Shown in pieces: positions 47,228-58,744 of a stretch of DNA of 64,000 nt (positions are counted from its first letter, which is position 1; each line of letters begins with the position of its first letter). The DNA is from Aplectana chamaeleonis (taxonomy: Eukaryota > Nematoda > Chromadorea > Rhabditida > Cosmocercidae), in contig JAPDOI010000157.1 in assembly GCA_029168955.1 (NCBI GenBank), forward strand, positions 744,001-808,000, read 5' to 3'. The notes under the pieces are model-generated. The model was not told where the DNA came from. It did not search any database and saw nothing but the letters and a program-made list of their open reading frames with translations. The translations under genes and the position numbers were made by a program.

Positions 47228-48446
47228 GGCCTCTTTCAGAGTTCGACCGCTGTGCGACGCGATCGTGTGCACGGCGACGCGACCATCGCGTCGCCGTGGA
47301 AATCGCAGGCTTTCGAAGTGTGAATGCCTAATCGCGAAAGTTGGCGATCACGCACTTTTACGTACACATTCTAATCGACGCCTAACCAGCATAGATGAAT
47401 ATAGCTAATAAACACAGCCAACTGCAGCTGTGTTTATTTTCTGTATTTAATTACGCATGAAAAATTTTGTGGACAATCATTTGTGAGAGTTTGCTGGCCA
47501 TGGCTGGTGTTGAAATTATTCGATGAGGATTTTTTTGTTTTTTTTTCTCGTTTTTTATCTGAAAATTTCATGGTTTGCCCCTTGCATTCTGAGATTCATA
47601 ACTGGCAAGCTTATCTGTTCAGCAGTTCAAAAACAGAGAAGATTGAAAAAAAAAACAGCAAACTATTACTAACTATCACAAATAATTATTGAAAACGTTC
47701 TTCATGGGAAGATCAAACTTATTAATACGGGAAGGGAAGAATATAGATGAATAAAGAGTTTAAATGCCTCCGAATGTTGCAAAGTGAAGCAAAGAGTGAA
47801 CTTAAAAATAATTTTCCGAGAAATTGGAGATGTTCCGCAATGAAAATCACTACCTAGTTGTACACGAACGAATTTTTCGAAATTTTTTTCGTTCGTTTTC
47901 ATTCGTTCGAAATTTTTTCGAACGAAAATTTTTCGAGTTTTGTTTGTTCGGAATTTTCTTATTTTTCGTTCGTTCGAAATTGTTTCGAACGAAATTTTTT
48001 CACTTTTCGTCCCTTCGAAAATATTTCGAACGAAAAAACTCCGATATTCGTTCGTTCGACATTTTTTTCGAAATTGTACAACTATACTAGGCAGTCGACG
48101 ATGAAGGCAAACTACCTGGAAAAGCAGAACTAGTTTAAAAAACAGAAACGACGGGCAAAATCGAGGAAAAAAATTCTAACTCGTCGTAGAGATCCCAGTG
48201 TTTTATAGACTGTCTTACTTTTATAACCGGTTTTTTTATTTTTATCCTCTGTTTTATCCTTAATTGTTATGTTCCATTTTGAATTCTTCCATTTAGCATT
48301 TGAGAACGCTTCCGGCGTATGTATCTAATGGTATTGATGTTATGATGTCTTCATACACGTGCGACCTGATCGCGCGACGCGACCAGATCAATACACAGTG
48401 TTTTCATTCGGTCGCGTCGCAGAGCGATCGAACTCTGAAAGAGGCC
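47228..48446. mobile_element. Harbinger-like non-autonomous element
   Basis: 1,219 bp with TTA on both sides (47225-47227 and 48447-48449). Ends GGCCTCTTTCAGAGTTCGA and its inverse TCGAACTCTGAAAGAGGCC are paired almost perfectly and continue into GCGACGCGA. A TTA duplication fits the TWA target of PIF/Harbinger elements, an inference from three bases only. Its interior holds the third CGAACGAA array; no transposase. Confidence 0.6.
47856..48085. repeat. TTCGTTCG/CGAACGAA array 3
   Basis: Starts TTGTACACGAACGAATTTTTC and ends CGAAATTGTACAACTATA, so the array itself has inverted TTGTAC ends. Same family as 19638-19805 and 39958-40200. Confidence 0.8.
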
Positions 48447-48613
48447 TTATACACCCATGTTTTCGACACTTGCGTATATTATAGGGTTTTGTGCAGTTCA
48501 TGACAACGTTCTTCAGCCCGTATTTTAGCATAATGAATATATACCATAATTATTTGGGCCTGGGGAGTCACTAACTACACTTGAAGTTGTGTAGGTTTTT
48601 AGCTTTCCATCTA

Positions 48614-49895
48614 CCAGGTTGTTCAATAAGTTTTTTCGTTCGATAAGAGAGGGCGGTGCTACTATCCCATTTTTTTTGTTCTGTTGGTACACTCTTCACA
48701 TGAACGTATGTGGAGTTCCATTTCAATCTGTCAATTCATTCTTTGTTTACAAACCATTCAGTGTCACAGCAATGAAAAAATTGAATATCGTGCAGTGATA
48801 AAATTCTTATTTTTGGAAGGTGTAGCACCAAAAGAAATTCACGAACGAATGTTATAAGTTTACAATGATTGTTCACAAACAATTAGAATAGTAGAAAGAG
48901 GGGTTGCTGGATTTAAACGTGGTCGTAAAAGCCTTGAAGACCATCCACGTGGAGGACGTCCTAAAAGCGCATCAACACCAGAAATCATATCGAAAATTCA
49001 GGATATGGTTTTGGAAGATCGTCGATTGACTGAGAGAGATTCAGTAGAGGCTCTACACATCTCATTAGGCAGTGAGAGCCATATTTTAGGTGAATTTTCG
49101 GGTTTTAGAAAGCTGTGTGCACAATGGGTGCCGCATTCGCTAACAATGGAACAAAAACACATGCGAATGCGACTTTCTCAGCAACATTTGGAGCGTTTTA
49201 AAAAGGATAAAGTGGATTTTGTGAGTCGATTCATCACAATGGATGAAACTTGGGTCTATCACCATGATCCTGAATCAAAACAAGAGGCTAAAGAGTGGTG
49301 TGAACCTGGTTGTTCGGCTTCGAAACGAGTTCGTGTCCGGAAATCGGCCAAGAAGGTTATGGCATCTGTTTTTTGGGATGCGAAAAGAATTTGGTTTGTG
49401 GATTGCTTGGAAACTGGTAAAACAATTAATTCTGATTATTATCGCAACCTTTTGGACCAGTTGAAGGAAACAATTCGTGAAAAAAGACAAGGTTTGCAGA
49501 TGAAAAAATCCTTTTTCATCAGGACAGTGCACCGTGTCACACGAGCATTTTGACAATGGCTAAAATCCATGAGTTAAAGTTCGAATTGTTGGAGCATCCA
49601 CCGCGTTAACCAGATTTGGCCCTCAGCGACTTCCATTTGTTTCCAGAACTCAAAAAAGTTATGCGTTGCAAGCGTTTTTCATCAAATGAATAGGTCATAA
49701 CGGCTGTTGAAGCGTATTTTGCAGACCTTCCGGATTCTCACTCCAGGATCCACAGATTGGAGGATCGTTGGAGCAAGTGTATTAATGTTCAGGGAGATTA
49801 TGCTGAATTATAAAGTGTTGTTTTTTGTCACAAGTATTGTGAACCACAAAATTGTGTTTTTCTAAACGCACGACAAAACTTACTGAACAACCTGG
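48614..49895 (+). mobile_element. mariner element, full-length but decayed
   Basis: 1,282 bp with TA at 48612-48613 and 49896-49897. Inverted ends CCAGGTTGTTCAATAAGTTT and CCAGGTTGTTCAGTAAGTTT. It encodes one transposase (separate entry) with frame-breaking changes. Length and ends are those of an intact Tc1/mariner element, so both termini survive and it could still be mobilised in trans if a matching transposase existed. Confidence 0.95.
48773..49813 (+). pseudogene. mariner transposase pseudogene (D,D34D)
   Basis: Cut-and-paste transposase of the mariner family. The DNA-binding half reads IEYRAVIKFLFLEGVAPKEI, then VAGFKRGRKSLEDHPRGGRP. The catalytic half has MDETWVYHH (first D), KVMASVFWDA, HQDSAPCHTS (second D) and PDLALSDFHLF (third D), with 34 residues between the last two, the mariner signature. 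Breaks: a shift just after the initiator ATG, a stop at ML*VYND, a one-base loss near 49499 just before the HQD block, a stop in place of the Y of PPYSPD, and a further stop after SSNE. Original length would be about 345 aa. Arthropod and nematode mariners are both close, so it does not identify the host. Confidence 0.92.
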
Positions 49896-50071
49896 TATAG
49901 ATGATTTGATTCACAGTAAAATTTCGGAATACAGGTATGAAATTCCAATAACTTCAAGTCGAAGTAGTTATTCGTTTTAATTACTGGTAATCATAGTATT
50001 TTAAAATTTTTATTTGTTTCCATCTAAGCAATTACGATGATAATTGTTTGAATGCGCCATCTCCGATTTAA

Positions 50072-50389
50072 AGGCAGTGGTCACGAAGAAATCCGTCATG
50101 AAAAAACTACGAAAATCAGCTTAAATCGAAAACAGATGAAAAACTAGGAAGGTAGAGCGGTGAAAAACGGGGTAGGATTAGAGCTTCTAATGCCCAAAGA
50201 TGCCAGTTCGTGCACACGTGCACAGCGCCGACAAAAAAGATCGCAGCCTCATGCTGAGCAGTCAAAAATCATCAACATTCAGAGGAAGAAATAAATGCAA
50301 ATTTACCTAATAAAAACAGTTGAGCAATGAAAGAAAGCACTTCAGTCAATGTTTCTGACTAGATGTGTACATAAATCCGAAGGTTCATT
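50072..50389 (+). mobile_element. TTAA element, subfamily B, left part
   Basis: Left end AGGCAGTGGTCACGAAGAA after TTAA (50068-50071). Collinear with 6527-6840 through GTGCACACGTGCACA and AGATGTGTACATAAATCCGA. Homology stops at the foldback that begins about 50390; the missing right part was not found beyond it. Confidence 0.8.
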
Positions 50390-51090
50390 ATCTAATTGTT
50401 TTGCTTTTGCTACGAATTAGTATGATTTGGAAGTGTAACATTTGTGAGAAACTCGTTAAAAGAAGTGAAATGTCTTGTGCTACTGATTTGGCATGGGAAT
50501 AAACTCGAAAGAAGCGCTAAAAACTCAGTGAAATGATTCATCGTTGATTTGGCTGTGCACTTGTCTACTAAACAACAAAAATTGAGTGTGACATTGAAAA
50601 ACCAAATCACGCACTTGTTACTGAGCATTTATGTATTCGTGTGACAGCAGTTCTCTTAGTTGACGACATTCGCATAAACACAATACGTGATGTTATTTCC
50701 ACTTTGATTAATTGATAGTCAATCGGAAGCGAACACGTCAAATAATTTCGTAATGCTTGAAAATCAATATGTCTGAATGATTGAGGTGGGAAACGCAACA
50801 TAATTTTGCAAGGACCTGAGACTGCTAACCTAAACTGCAAGCGTTAGGTTGATTTCAGAAGAGAAGCGCGTGATTTGTTTTTTCAATGTCACACTCAATT
50901 TTTGTTGTTTAGTAAACAAGTGCACAGCCAAATCAACGATGAATCATTTCACTGAGTTTTTAGCGCTTCTTTCGAGTTTATTCCCATGCCAAATCAGTAG
51001 CATAAGACATTTCACTTCTTTTAACGAGTTTCTCACAAATGTTACACTTCCAAATCATACTAATTCGTAGCAAAAGCAAAACAGTTAGAT
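50390..51090. mobile_element. Foldback element with 227-bp arms
   Basis: Arms about 50390-50617 and 50860-51090 are inverted and nearly identical; the spacer is about 240 bp. Landmarks: TTTGCTACGAATTAGTATGA, GAAGTGAAATGTCTT, TGCACAGCCAAATCAACGAT. Each arm holds the same ~72-aa frame reading outward (minus 50410-50628, plus 50849-51070), with CCLV-KCTAKSTMNHFTEFL conserved. No family recognised. It interrupts TTAA element B. Confidence 0.85.
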
Positions 51091-51340
51091 GATTTCACTT
51101 TATTTTAGCAAAGGTTTCCTTTTAAAGGCACATTACACCCTCAGATATGACCTTTCAAATGTTCATGCAGTTGTGTAGTAGACCCCTCTTGCATAACACT
51201 TGCCCACTCCTTCTAGCACCACCACAGGTCACACCCTTTTTCTTGGCTTCCGAACCGAATAACGACTAGATGAACGGATGTATCGCCACCGCGGTTTAAA
51301 TTTTAACTCCTTTGCCGGCCCTCCCAGTTGGGTCAACCAC
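51091..51340. other. Possible left end of another TTAA element
   Basis: TTAA followed by AGGCACATTACACCC at about 51123-51141 has the AGGCA start of the TTAA group, but no matching right end was found. Confidence 0.35.
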
Positions 51341-52149
51341 ACGATCCGTGAGGCGGCGTTCACAGTTTTCGCGGCGCGACGCGATGGCACATGTCAGCGC
51401 GATGCGAAAATCGCGTCGCGCGGAAATCAAGGTGCGAACGGCGCGCGAACACTAGGCGACTACGCGCAATTGCGAAATTTCGGCATTTTTCCGTACCCAA
51501 GCAAAACTAATCAATATTTGATCTTATTCTGTCTATTTAAGTGTAATGCACCTTTTTTTATCTTTTATCTGTATTATTATGGCACATTTTCGTTTTCGTT
51601 GCGACAACTTGCTTCTTTAATGACGAAACAATCAAAAAGACATCGGGAGCAAATGATGCTTATAATTTTTTTTTGGAGTTGATAGTACAGAATAGGGAGG
51701 TTCCGGTGAAATGTAACCGAATTATGCTTGTGTCGTTTGTAAACCGTAAAAAAACTCTATAGCTCGTCAACTCTTTGAAACCATCACCCTCATCACACTG
51801 CCCTTAAATATGCAGACGAAATTGTTTGCAGTATCATCTGAGAACAATACAATAACCCATAACAATTTCAATCAACCTAGTCTTTGAAAAGGCTTTAGAA
51901 AATTAAAAACGCCCCTTGAGTCCCCGATGATGGAAAGAAAGATGATGACAATCGCTCCGCGACTATCGCGTCGCGTTGCATTGCAACGCGACGCGATGGT
52001 CGCGGAGCGATTATAATTTGCGCGTCAAATTCTATGTATCGCCCCTCTTCACTGTGAACACCTAGCGACGACGCGACGCGACGTCGCTTGATCGATACGT
52101 AGGCTAATCATTATGTCGCGTCGCGCCGCGAATGAACTCTAGAAGCCAC
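51341..52149. repeat. GCGACGCGA-rich inverted-repeat region
   Basis: CGCGGCGCGACGCGA near 51370-51385 pairs with TCGCGTCGCGCCGCGAA at 52110-52127. Between them lies a palindrome with 31-bp arms (51950-52012, one mismatch, one-base centre) composed of ATCGCTCCGCGAC and GCGTCGCGTTGCA. The terminal style resembles the elements at 47004-47119 and 47228-48446. The 134-aa ORF at 51278-51682 has no domain. Confidence 0.65.
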
Positions 52150-55100
52150 CTAACGCTTGGCGTACTCCCAGTTGGGTCCCGCTCTCTTTCCCCGGCGCTT
52201 GGCGCTTTTTCAGTCTAGTCTAACACACTTTCGCCGGCGCTTGGCGCACTCCCAGTTGGGTCCCTCAAGCTTTGCTCGGTGCTTGGCGCACTCAAAGTTG
52301 GGTCCCACACACGTTTCCCGGCGCTTGGCGTGCACTTTTCCCGGCGCTTGGCGAGTTCCCAGTTGGGTCCCGCACACTTTTCCCGGCGCTTGGCGCACTC
52401 CCAGTTGAGTCTCTCACGCTTTGCTCGGCGCTTGGCGCACCCGAAGTTGGGTCCCGCACACGTTTCCCGGCGCTTGGCGCGCTCCCAGTTGGGTCCCTCA
52501 CGCTTTGCTCGGCGCTTGGCGCACCCGAAGTTGGGTCCCGCCCACTTTCTCCGGCGCTTGGCGCGCTCCCAGTTGGGTCCCTCACGCTTTGCTCGGCGCT
52601 TGGCGCACCCGAAGTTGGGTCCCGCCCACTTTCTCCGGCGCTTGGCGCGCTCCCAGTTGGGTCCCTCACGCTTTGCTCGGCGCTTGGCGCACCCGAGGTT
52701 GGATCCCGCCCACTTTCTCCGGCGCTTGGCGCGCTCCCAGTTGGGTCCCTCACGCTTTGCCCGGCACTTGGCGCACCCGAAGTTGGGTCCCGCCCACTTT
52801 CGGTGGCGCTTGGCGCACTCCCAGTTGGGTCCCTCAAGCTTTGCTCGGTGCTTGGCGCACTCAAAGTTGGGTCCCACACACGTTTCCCGGCGCTTGGCGT
52901 GCACTTTTCCCGGCGCTTGGCGCATTCCCAGTTGGCTCCCGCACCCTGTTCCCCGCGCTTGGCGCGCTCTCAGTTGGGTCCCTCACGCTTTGCTCGGCGC
53001 TTGACGCACCCGAAGTTGGGTCCCACACACTTTCCCAGGCGCTTGGCGCACTCCCAGTTGGGTCCCTCACGCTTTGCTCGGCGCTTGGCGCACCCGAAGT
53101 TGGGTCCCACACACTTTCTCCGGCGCTTGGCGCGCTCCCAGTTGGGTCCCTCACGCTTTGCTCGGCACTTGGCGCACCCGAAGTTGGGTCCCGCCCACTT
53201 TCGGTGGCGCTTGGCGCACTCCCAGTTGGGTCCCTCAAGCTTTGCTCGGTGCTTGGCGCACTCAAAGTTGGATCCCACACACGTTTCCCGGCGCTTGGCG
53301 TGCACTTTTCCCGGCGCTTGGCGAGTTCCCAGTTGGGTCCCGCACACTTTTCCCGGCGCTTGGCGCGCTCCCAGTTGGGTCCCTCACGCTTTGCTCGGCG
53401 CTTGGCGCACCCGAAGTTGGGTCCCGCCCACTTTCTCCGGCGCTTGGCGCGCTCCCAGTTGGGTCCCTCACGCTTTGCTCGGCGCTTGGCGCACCGAAGA
53501 TTGGGTCCTGCACACGTTTCCCGGCGCTTGGCGCGCTCCCAGTTGGGTCCCTCACGCTTTGCTCGGCGCTTGGCGCACGAAGTTGGGTCCCGCCCACTTT
53601 CTCCGGCGCTTGGCGCGCTCCCAGTTGGGTCCCTCACGCTTTGCTCGGCGCTTGGCGCACCCGGAAGTTGGGTCCCGCCCACTTTCTCCGGCGCTTGGCG
53701 CGCTCCCAGTTGGGTCCCTCACGCTTTGCTCGGCGCTTGGCGCACCCGAGGTTGGATCCCGCCCACTTTCTCCGGCGCTTGGCGCGCTCCCAGTTGGGTC
53801 CCTCACGCTTTGCCCGGCACTTGGCGCACCCGAAGTTGGGTCCCGCCCACTTTCGGTGGCGCTTGGCGCACTCGCAGTTGGGTCCCTCAAGCTTTGCTCG
53901 GTGCTTGGCGCACTCAAAGTTGGGTCCCACACACGTTTCCCGGCGCTTGGCGTGCACTTTTCCCGGCGCTTGGCGAGTTCCCAGTTGGGTCCCGCACACT
54001 TTTCCCGGCGCTTGGCGCGCTCCAGTTGGGTCCCTCACGCTTTGCTCGGCGCTTGGCGCACCCGAAGTTGGGTCCCGCCCACTTTCTCCGGCGCTTGGCG
54101 CGCTCCCAGTTGGGTCCCTCACGCTTTGCTCGGCGCTTGGCGCACCCGAAGTTGGGTCCCGCCCACTTTCTCCGGCGCTTGGCGCGCTCCCAGTTGGGTC
54201 CCTCACGCTTTGCTCGGCGCTTGGCGCACCCGAGGTTGGATCCCGCCCACTTTCTCCGGCGCTTGGCGCGCTCCCAGGTGGGTCCTCACGCTTTGCCCGG
54301 CACTTGGCGCACCCGAAGTTGGGTCCCGCCCACTTTCGGTGGCGCTTGGCGCACTCCCAGTTGGGTCCCTCAAGCTTTGCTCGGTGCTTGGCGCACTCAA
54401 AGTTGGGTCCCACACACGTTTCCCGGCGCTTGGCGTGCACTTTTCCCGGCGCTTGGCGAGTTCCCAGTTGGGTCCCGCACACTTTTCCCGGCGCTTGGCG
54501 CGCTCCCAGTTGGGTCCCTCACGCTTTGCTCGGCGCTTGGCGCACCCGAAGTTGGGTCCCGCCCACTTTCTCCGGCGCTTGGCGCGCTCCCAGTTGGGTC
54601 CCTCACGCTTTGCTCGGCGCTTGGCGCACCCGAGGTTGGATCCCGCCCACTTTCTCCGGCGCTTGGCGCGCTCCCAGTTGGGTCCCTCACGCTTTGCTCG
54701 GCACTTGGCGCACCCGAAGTTGGGTCCCGCCCACTTTCGGTGGCGCTTGGCGCACTCCCAGTTGGGTCCCTCAAGCTTTGCTCGGTGCTTGGCGCACTCA
54801 AAGTTGGGTCCCACACACGTTTCCCGGCGCTTGGCGTGCACTTTTCCCGGCGCTTGGCGAGTTCCCAGTTGGGTCCCGCACACTTTTCCCGGCGCTTGGC
54901 GCGCTCCCAGTTGGGTCCCTCACGCTTTGCTCGGCGCTTGGCGCACCCGAAGTTGGGTCCCGCCCACTTTCTCCGGCGCTTGGCGCGCTCCCAGTTGGGT
55001 CCCTCACGCTTTGCTCGGCGCTTGGCGCACCCGAAGTTGGGTCCTGCACACGTTTCCCGGCGCTTGGCGCGCTCCCAGTTGGGTCCCTCACGCTTTGCTC

Positions 55101-56876
55101 GGCGCTTGGCGCACCCGAAGTTGGGTCCCGCCCACTTTCTCCGGCGCTTGGCGCGCTCCCAGTTGGGTCCCTCACGCTTTGCTCGGCGCTTGGCGCACCC
55201 GAAGTTGGGTCCCGCCCACTTTCTCCGGCGCTTGGCGCGCTCCCAGTTGGGTCCCTCACGCTTTGCTCGGCGCTTGGCGCACCCGAGGTTGGATCCCGCC
55301 CACTTTCTCCGGCGCTTGGCGCGCTCCCAGTTGGGTCCCTCACGCTTTGCTCGGCACTTGGCGCACCCGAAGTTGGGTCCCGCCCACTTTCTCCGGCGCT
55401 TGGCGCGCTCCCAGTTGGGTCCCTCAAGCTTTGCTCGGTGCTTGGCGCACTCAAAGTTGGGTCCCACACACGTTTCCCGGCGCTTGGCGTGCACTTTTCC
55501 CGGCGCTTGGCGAGTTCCCAGTTGGGTCCCGCACACTTTTTACCGGCGCTTGGCGCACTCCCAGTTGAGTCTCTCACGCTTTGCTCGGCGCTTGGCGCAC
55601 CCGAAGTTGGGTCCCGCACACGTTTCCCGGCGCTTGGCGCGCTCCCAGTTGGGTCCCTCACGCTTTGCTCGGCGCTTGGCGCACCCGAAGTTGGGTCCCG
55701 CCCACTTTCTCCGGCGCTTGGCGCGCTCCCAGTTGGGTCCCTCACGCTTTGCTCGGCGCTTGGCGCACCCAAAGTTGGGTCCCGCCCACTTTCTCCGGCG
55801 CTTGGCGCGCTCCCAGTTGGGTCCCTCACGCTTTGCTCGGCGCTTGGCGCACCCGAGGTTGGATCCCGCCCACTTTCTCCGGCGCTTGGCGCGCTCCCAG
55901 TTGGGTCCCTCACGCTTTGCTCGGCACTTGGCGCACCCGAAGTTGGGTCCCGCCCACTTTCTCCGGCGCTTGGCGCGCTCCCAATTGGGTCCCTCACGCT
56001 TTGCTCGGCACATGGCGCACCCGAATTTGGGTCCCGCACACGTTTCCCGGCGCTTGGCGCGCTCCCAGTTGGGTCCCTCACGCTTTGCTCGGCGCTTGGC
56101 GCACCCGAAGTTGGGTCCCGCCCACTTTCTCCGGCGCTTGGCGCGCTCCCAGTTGGGTCCCTCACGCTTTGCTCGGCGCGGCGCACCCAAGTTGGGTCCC
56201 GCCCACTTTCTCCGGCGCTGGCGCGCTCCCAGTTGGGTCCCTCACGCTTTGCTCGGCGCTTGGCGCACCGAAGTTGGGTCCGCCCACTTTCTCCGGCGCT
56301 TGGCGCGCTCCCAGTTGGGTCCCTCACGCTTTGCTCGGCGCTTGGCGCACCCGAGGTTGGATCCCGCCCACTTTCTCCGGCGCTTGGCGCGCTCCCAGTT
56401 GGGTCCCTCACGCTTTGCTCGGCACTTGGCGCACCCGAAGTTGGGTCCCGCCCACTTTCTCCGGCGCTTGGCGCGCTCCCAGTTGGGTCCCTCACGCTTT
56501 GCTCGGCACATGGCGCACCCGAAGTTGGGTCACGCCCACTTTCCCCGGCGCTTGGCGCGCTCCCAGTTGGCTCCCGCACACTTTCTCCGGCACTCGGCGC
56601 TTTTCAATTGGGGTCCCGCACACGTTCCCCGTCGCTTGGCACACTTTTATTTGGGTCGCGAACACGTTTCCCGGTGCTTGGCTCCCTTTTGGTTGGGTTC
56701 CGCACACGTTCACCGGCGCTTGGTGCCTTTTCAGTCAAGCGCTGCACACGTTCCTTGGCGCTTGGCGCACTTCCAATCAGATCCCACACACGTTTCGTGG
56801 CGTTTGACACACTTCCAGTTGGGTACCGCGCACGTTCCTTTGCGCATGGCACACTTGCAGTCGGACCCCGCACAAT
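52150..56876 (+). repeat. 42-bp satellite array with higher-order structure
   Basis: About 4.7 kb of 42-bp units in two alternating types: GGGTCCCGCCCACTTTCTCC + GGCGCTTGGCGCGCTCCCAG + TT, and GGGTCCCTCACGCTTTGCTC + GGCGCTTGGCGCACCCGAAG + TT, giving 84-bp dimers. A distinct variant containing GGCGTGCACTTTTCCCGG recurs at about 52327, 52897, 53299, 53950, 54434, 54836 and 55488, i.e. spacings near 570, 402, 651, 484, 402, 652, which shows larger duplications. Units at both edges, especially after 56560, are more diverged. Because 42 is divisible by three and units lack stops, several frames on both strands stay open for up to 1,485 codons. Confidence 0.97.
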
Positions 56877-57020
56877 AAACTGTGTGCATCCGGTTCTTGA
56901 TGGACGTAAAGCAGACCTACTCTAATCTAACGCTTGCAATCAATTCACTCTTATCACAATACCACTCCATTTCTCTCAATTGGCCAACCATGTTTTTTAT
57001 CATTCAAAAGTTTCACCGGA

Positions 57021-57196
<176 letters not shown>

Positions 57197-57198
57197 TT

Positions 57199-58744
57199 TT
57201 AAAATTCACAAATTTTTCAATATCTATTTCAAAAAAATATATTTCAGTTCCCTTTGATGGTATCCCCCAGATAGTTCACAAAAATTGTGCATCTGCTGAT
57301 TTTCAATATTTCCTTACTTTTTCAAGAAGTTCCGTCACTATGGAAACAAGCCATAATTACTGCAATTCCTAAAAATTCCAAATCCAGATTAGTGTCCAAT
57401 TTCCGTCCAATAAGTATCACTTCTACTCCTGCTAAAGTTTTGGAAAAGATCGTACGAGAAAAAATGGTCTCGTGGTTCACCACTAATAATCTTATCCCAC
57501 CAGAACAGCATGGGTTTTTGAGCGGTGCCTCCACAATCACCCAGCTAGCCGACACTGTTTATGATTGGAATCTTGCCTTGAATACTGGCCGCTCCGTAGA
57601 TGTAATTTATTTCGATTTATCTAAAGCTTTCGATAAGGTAAATCATGCGAAACTTTTGCAAAAACTCGGTATACTTGGTATTCAAGAGCCGCTCCTCAAC
57701 TGGATCCGATCGTACCTCAGTGAAAGATTTATGTGTGTGAAAGTCGGTGATTCTCACTCAGCCCGATACCCCTGCCCCAGCGGAGTGCCGCAGGGTGGAG
57801 TTTTTTCCCCTCTTCTGTTTCTTGCCTATACTTTTGATTTGCCGGCGAAACTGAAAACGCATATTGATGTCAAAGTACAAATGTATGCGGATGACATAAA
57901 AGTTTATGGCTTCTATAACGATGATAATCAGTTAGAAGTTCACAGTACGATATCGACGGCTATTTCAAACATTATGCGATGGGCTTCGTGTTGGAAGCTG
58001 CCTGTTAATCTGTCTAAAACCTGCGTTTTCCATATGGGCAAGCATCAGCAATTGGAATATAGGTTTGGCGAGTCGGTTCTAAACAACTCTGAAGAAGTTC
58101 GTGATCTTGGGGTGCTTTTTGACACTAAGCTTGACTTCGAGGCACATGTAAGAAAAATGATTTCCAAGGCGTTTTCGACATTGTTTACTATTCGTAGAAA
58201 CATAAAAAGCAATGATGCTTCGCTGTTGTTACGTCTCTACAAAGCATATGTTTCGCCGATTCTCGATTATGGTTCTCAAATTTGGAGTCCGAGTACAAAG
58301 AAACTCCAGGGAAAGATTGAAATGGTGCAGAAAACATTCTTGGAGATCTTGCTGACGAGATGCTTAGGTTATTCCAACACAGTTCAAACTTTTCGCAGTT
58401 ATCAGCAGCGCCTTGATCTATTCAAACTACAGAGTCTTCACCATCGCAGAGTTTTTAATGATATTGTCTTCTGTTTCAAGTTGCTTAAGGGTGATTTGAA
58501 ACTGAAGGCTAGTAAATACTGGTGCTTCCGACCATCTGGAGGGCGAGTTTCCAGACTGACTCTGCAGTGTCCCAGTGTCAAGAGAATAAATAGGACCAAA
58601 ATAGTCAACTCGCTATTCTTCAGGGGAGCGAGGTGGCTTGAGAGGCTTCCGAAAGAAGTAATTGAAGCTGGAAATGTATCAGTTTTCTAGAACAGGTTGA
58701 AGAAGGTCGATTTGTTTTCGATTTTGAATATTCCAGATGTGTAG
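57199..58744 (+). pseudogene. LINE reverse transcriptase, 5'-truncated, nearly open
   Basis: Non-LTR reverse transcriptase, closest in style to the CR1/jockey group. An N-terminal stretch in another frame (PFDGIPQIVHKNCA, from about 57243) joins by a frameshift near 57305-57325 to the main 467-codon frame at 57287-58690. Motifs: NFRPISITS, FDLSKAFDKV (near codon 109), GVPQGGVFSPLLF (near 166), the catalytic MYADDIKVYG (YADD near 200), then LPVNLSKTCVF and LYKAYVSPILDYG. A TAG at 58688-58690 interrupts F-(K)-NRLKKVDLFSILNIPDV, which continues to a second stop at 58742-58744, so the first stop is premature. Endonuclease and ORF1 are absent. The enzyme would copy its RNA at a nicked target; this copy cannot act alone. 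Confidence 0.92.

Noticed and set aside
48614..49895. Assigning the mariner to a named species-specific element and using it to name the host
   Set aside because: Related mariners move horizontally among arthropods and nematodes, so it cannot identify the organism.
52272..56925. ORFs of 1,098, 1,485 and 1,283 codons on the plus strand and up to 593 on the minus strand
   Set aside because: They overlap in several frames of a 42-bp satellite without stops; openness is explained by unit length and composition, and unit-level indels switch frames.
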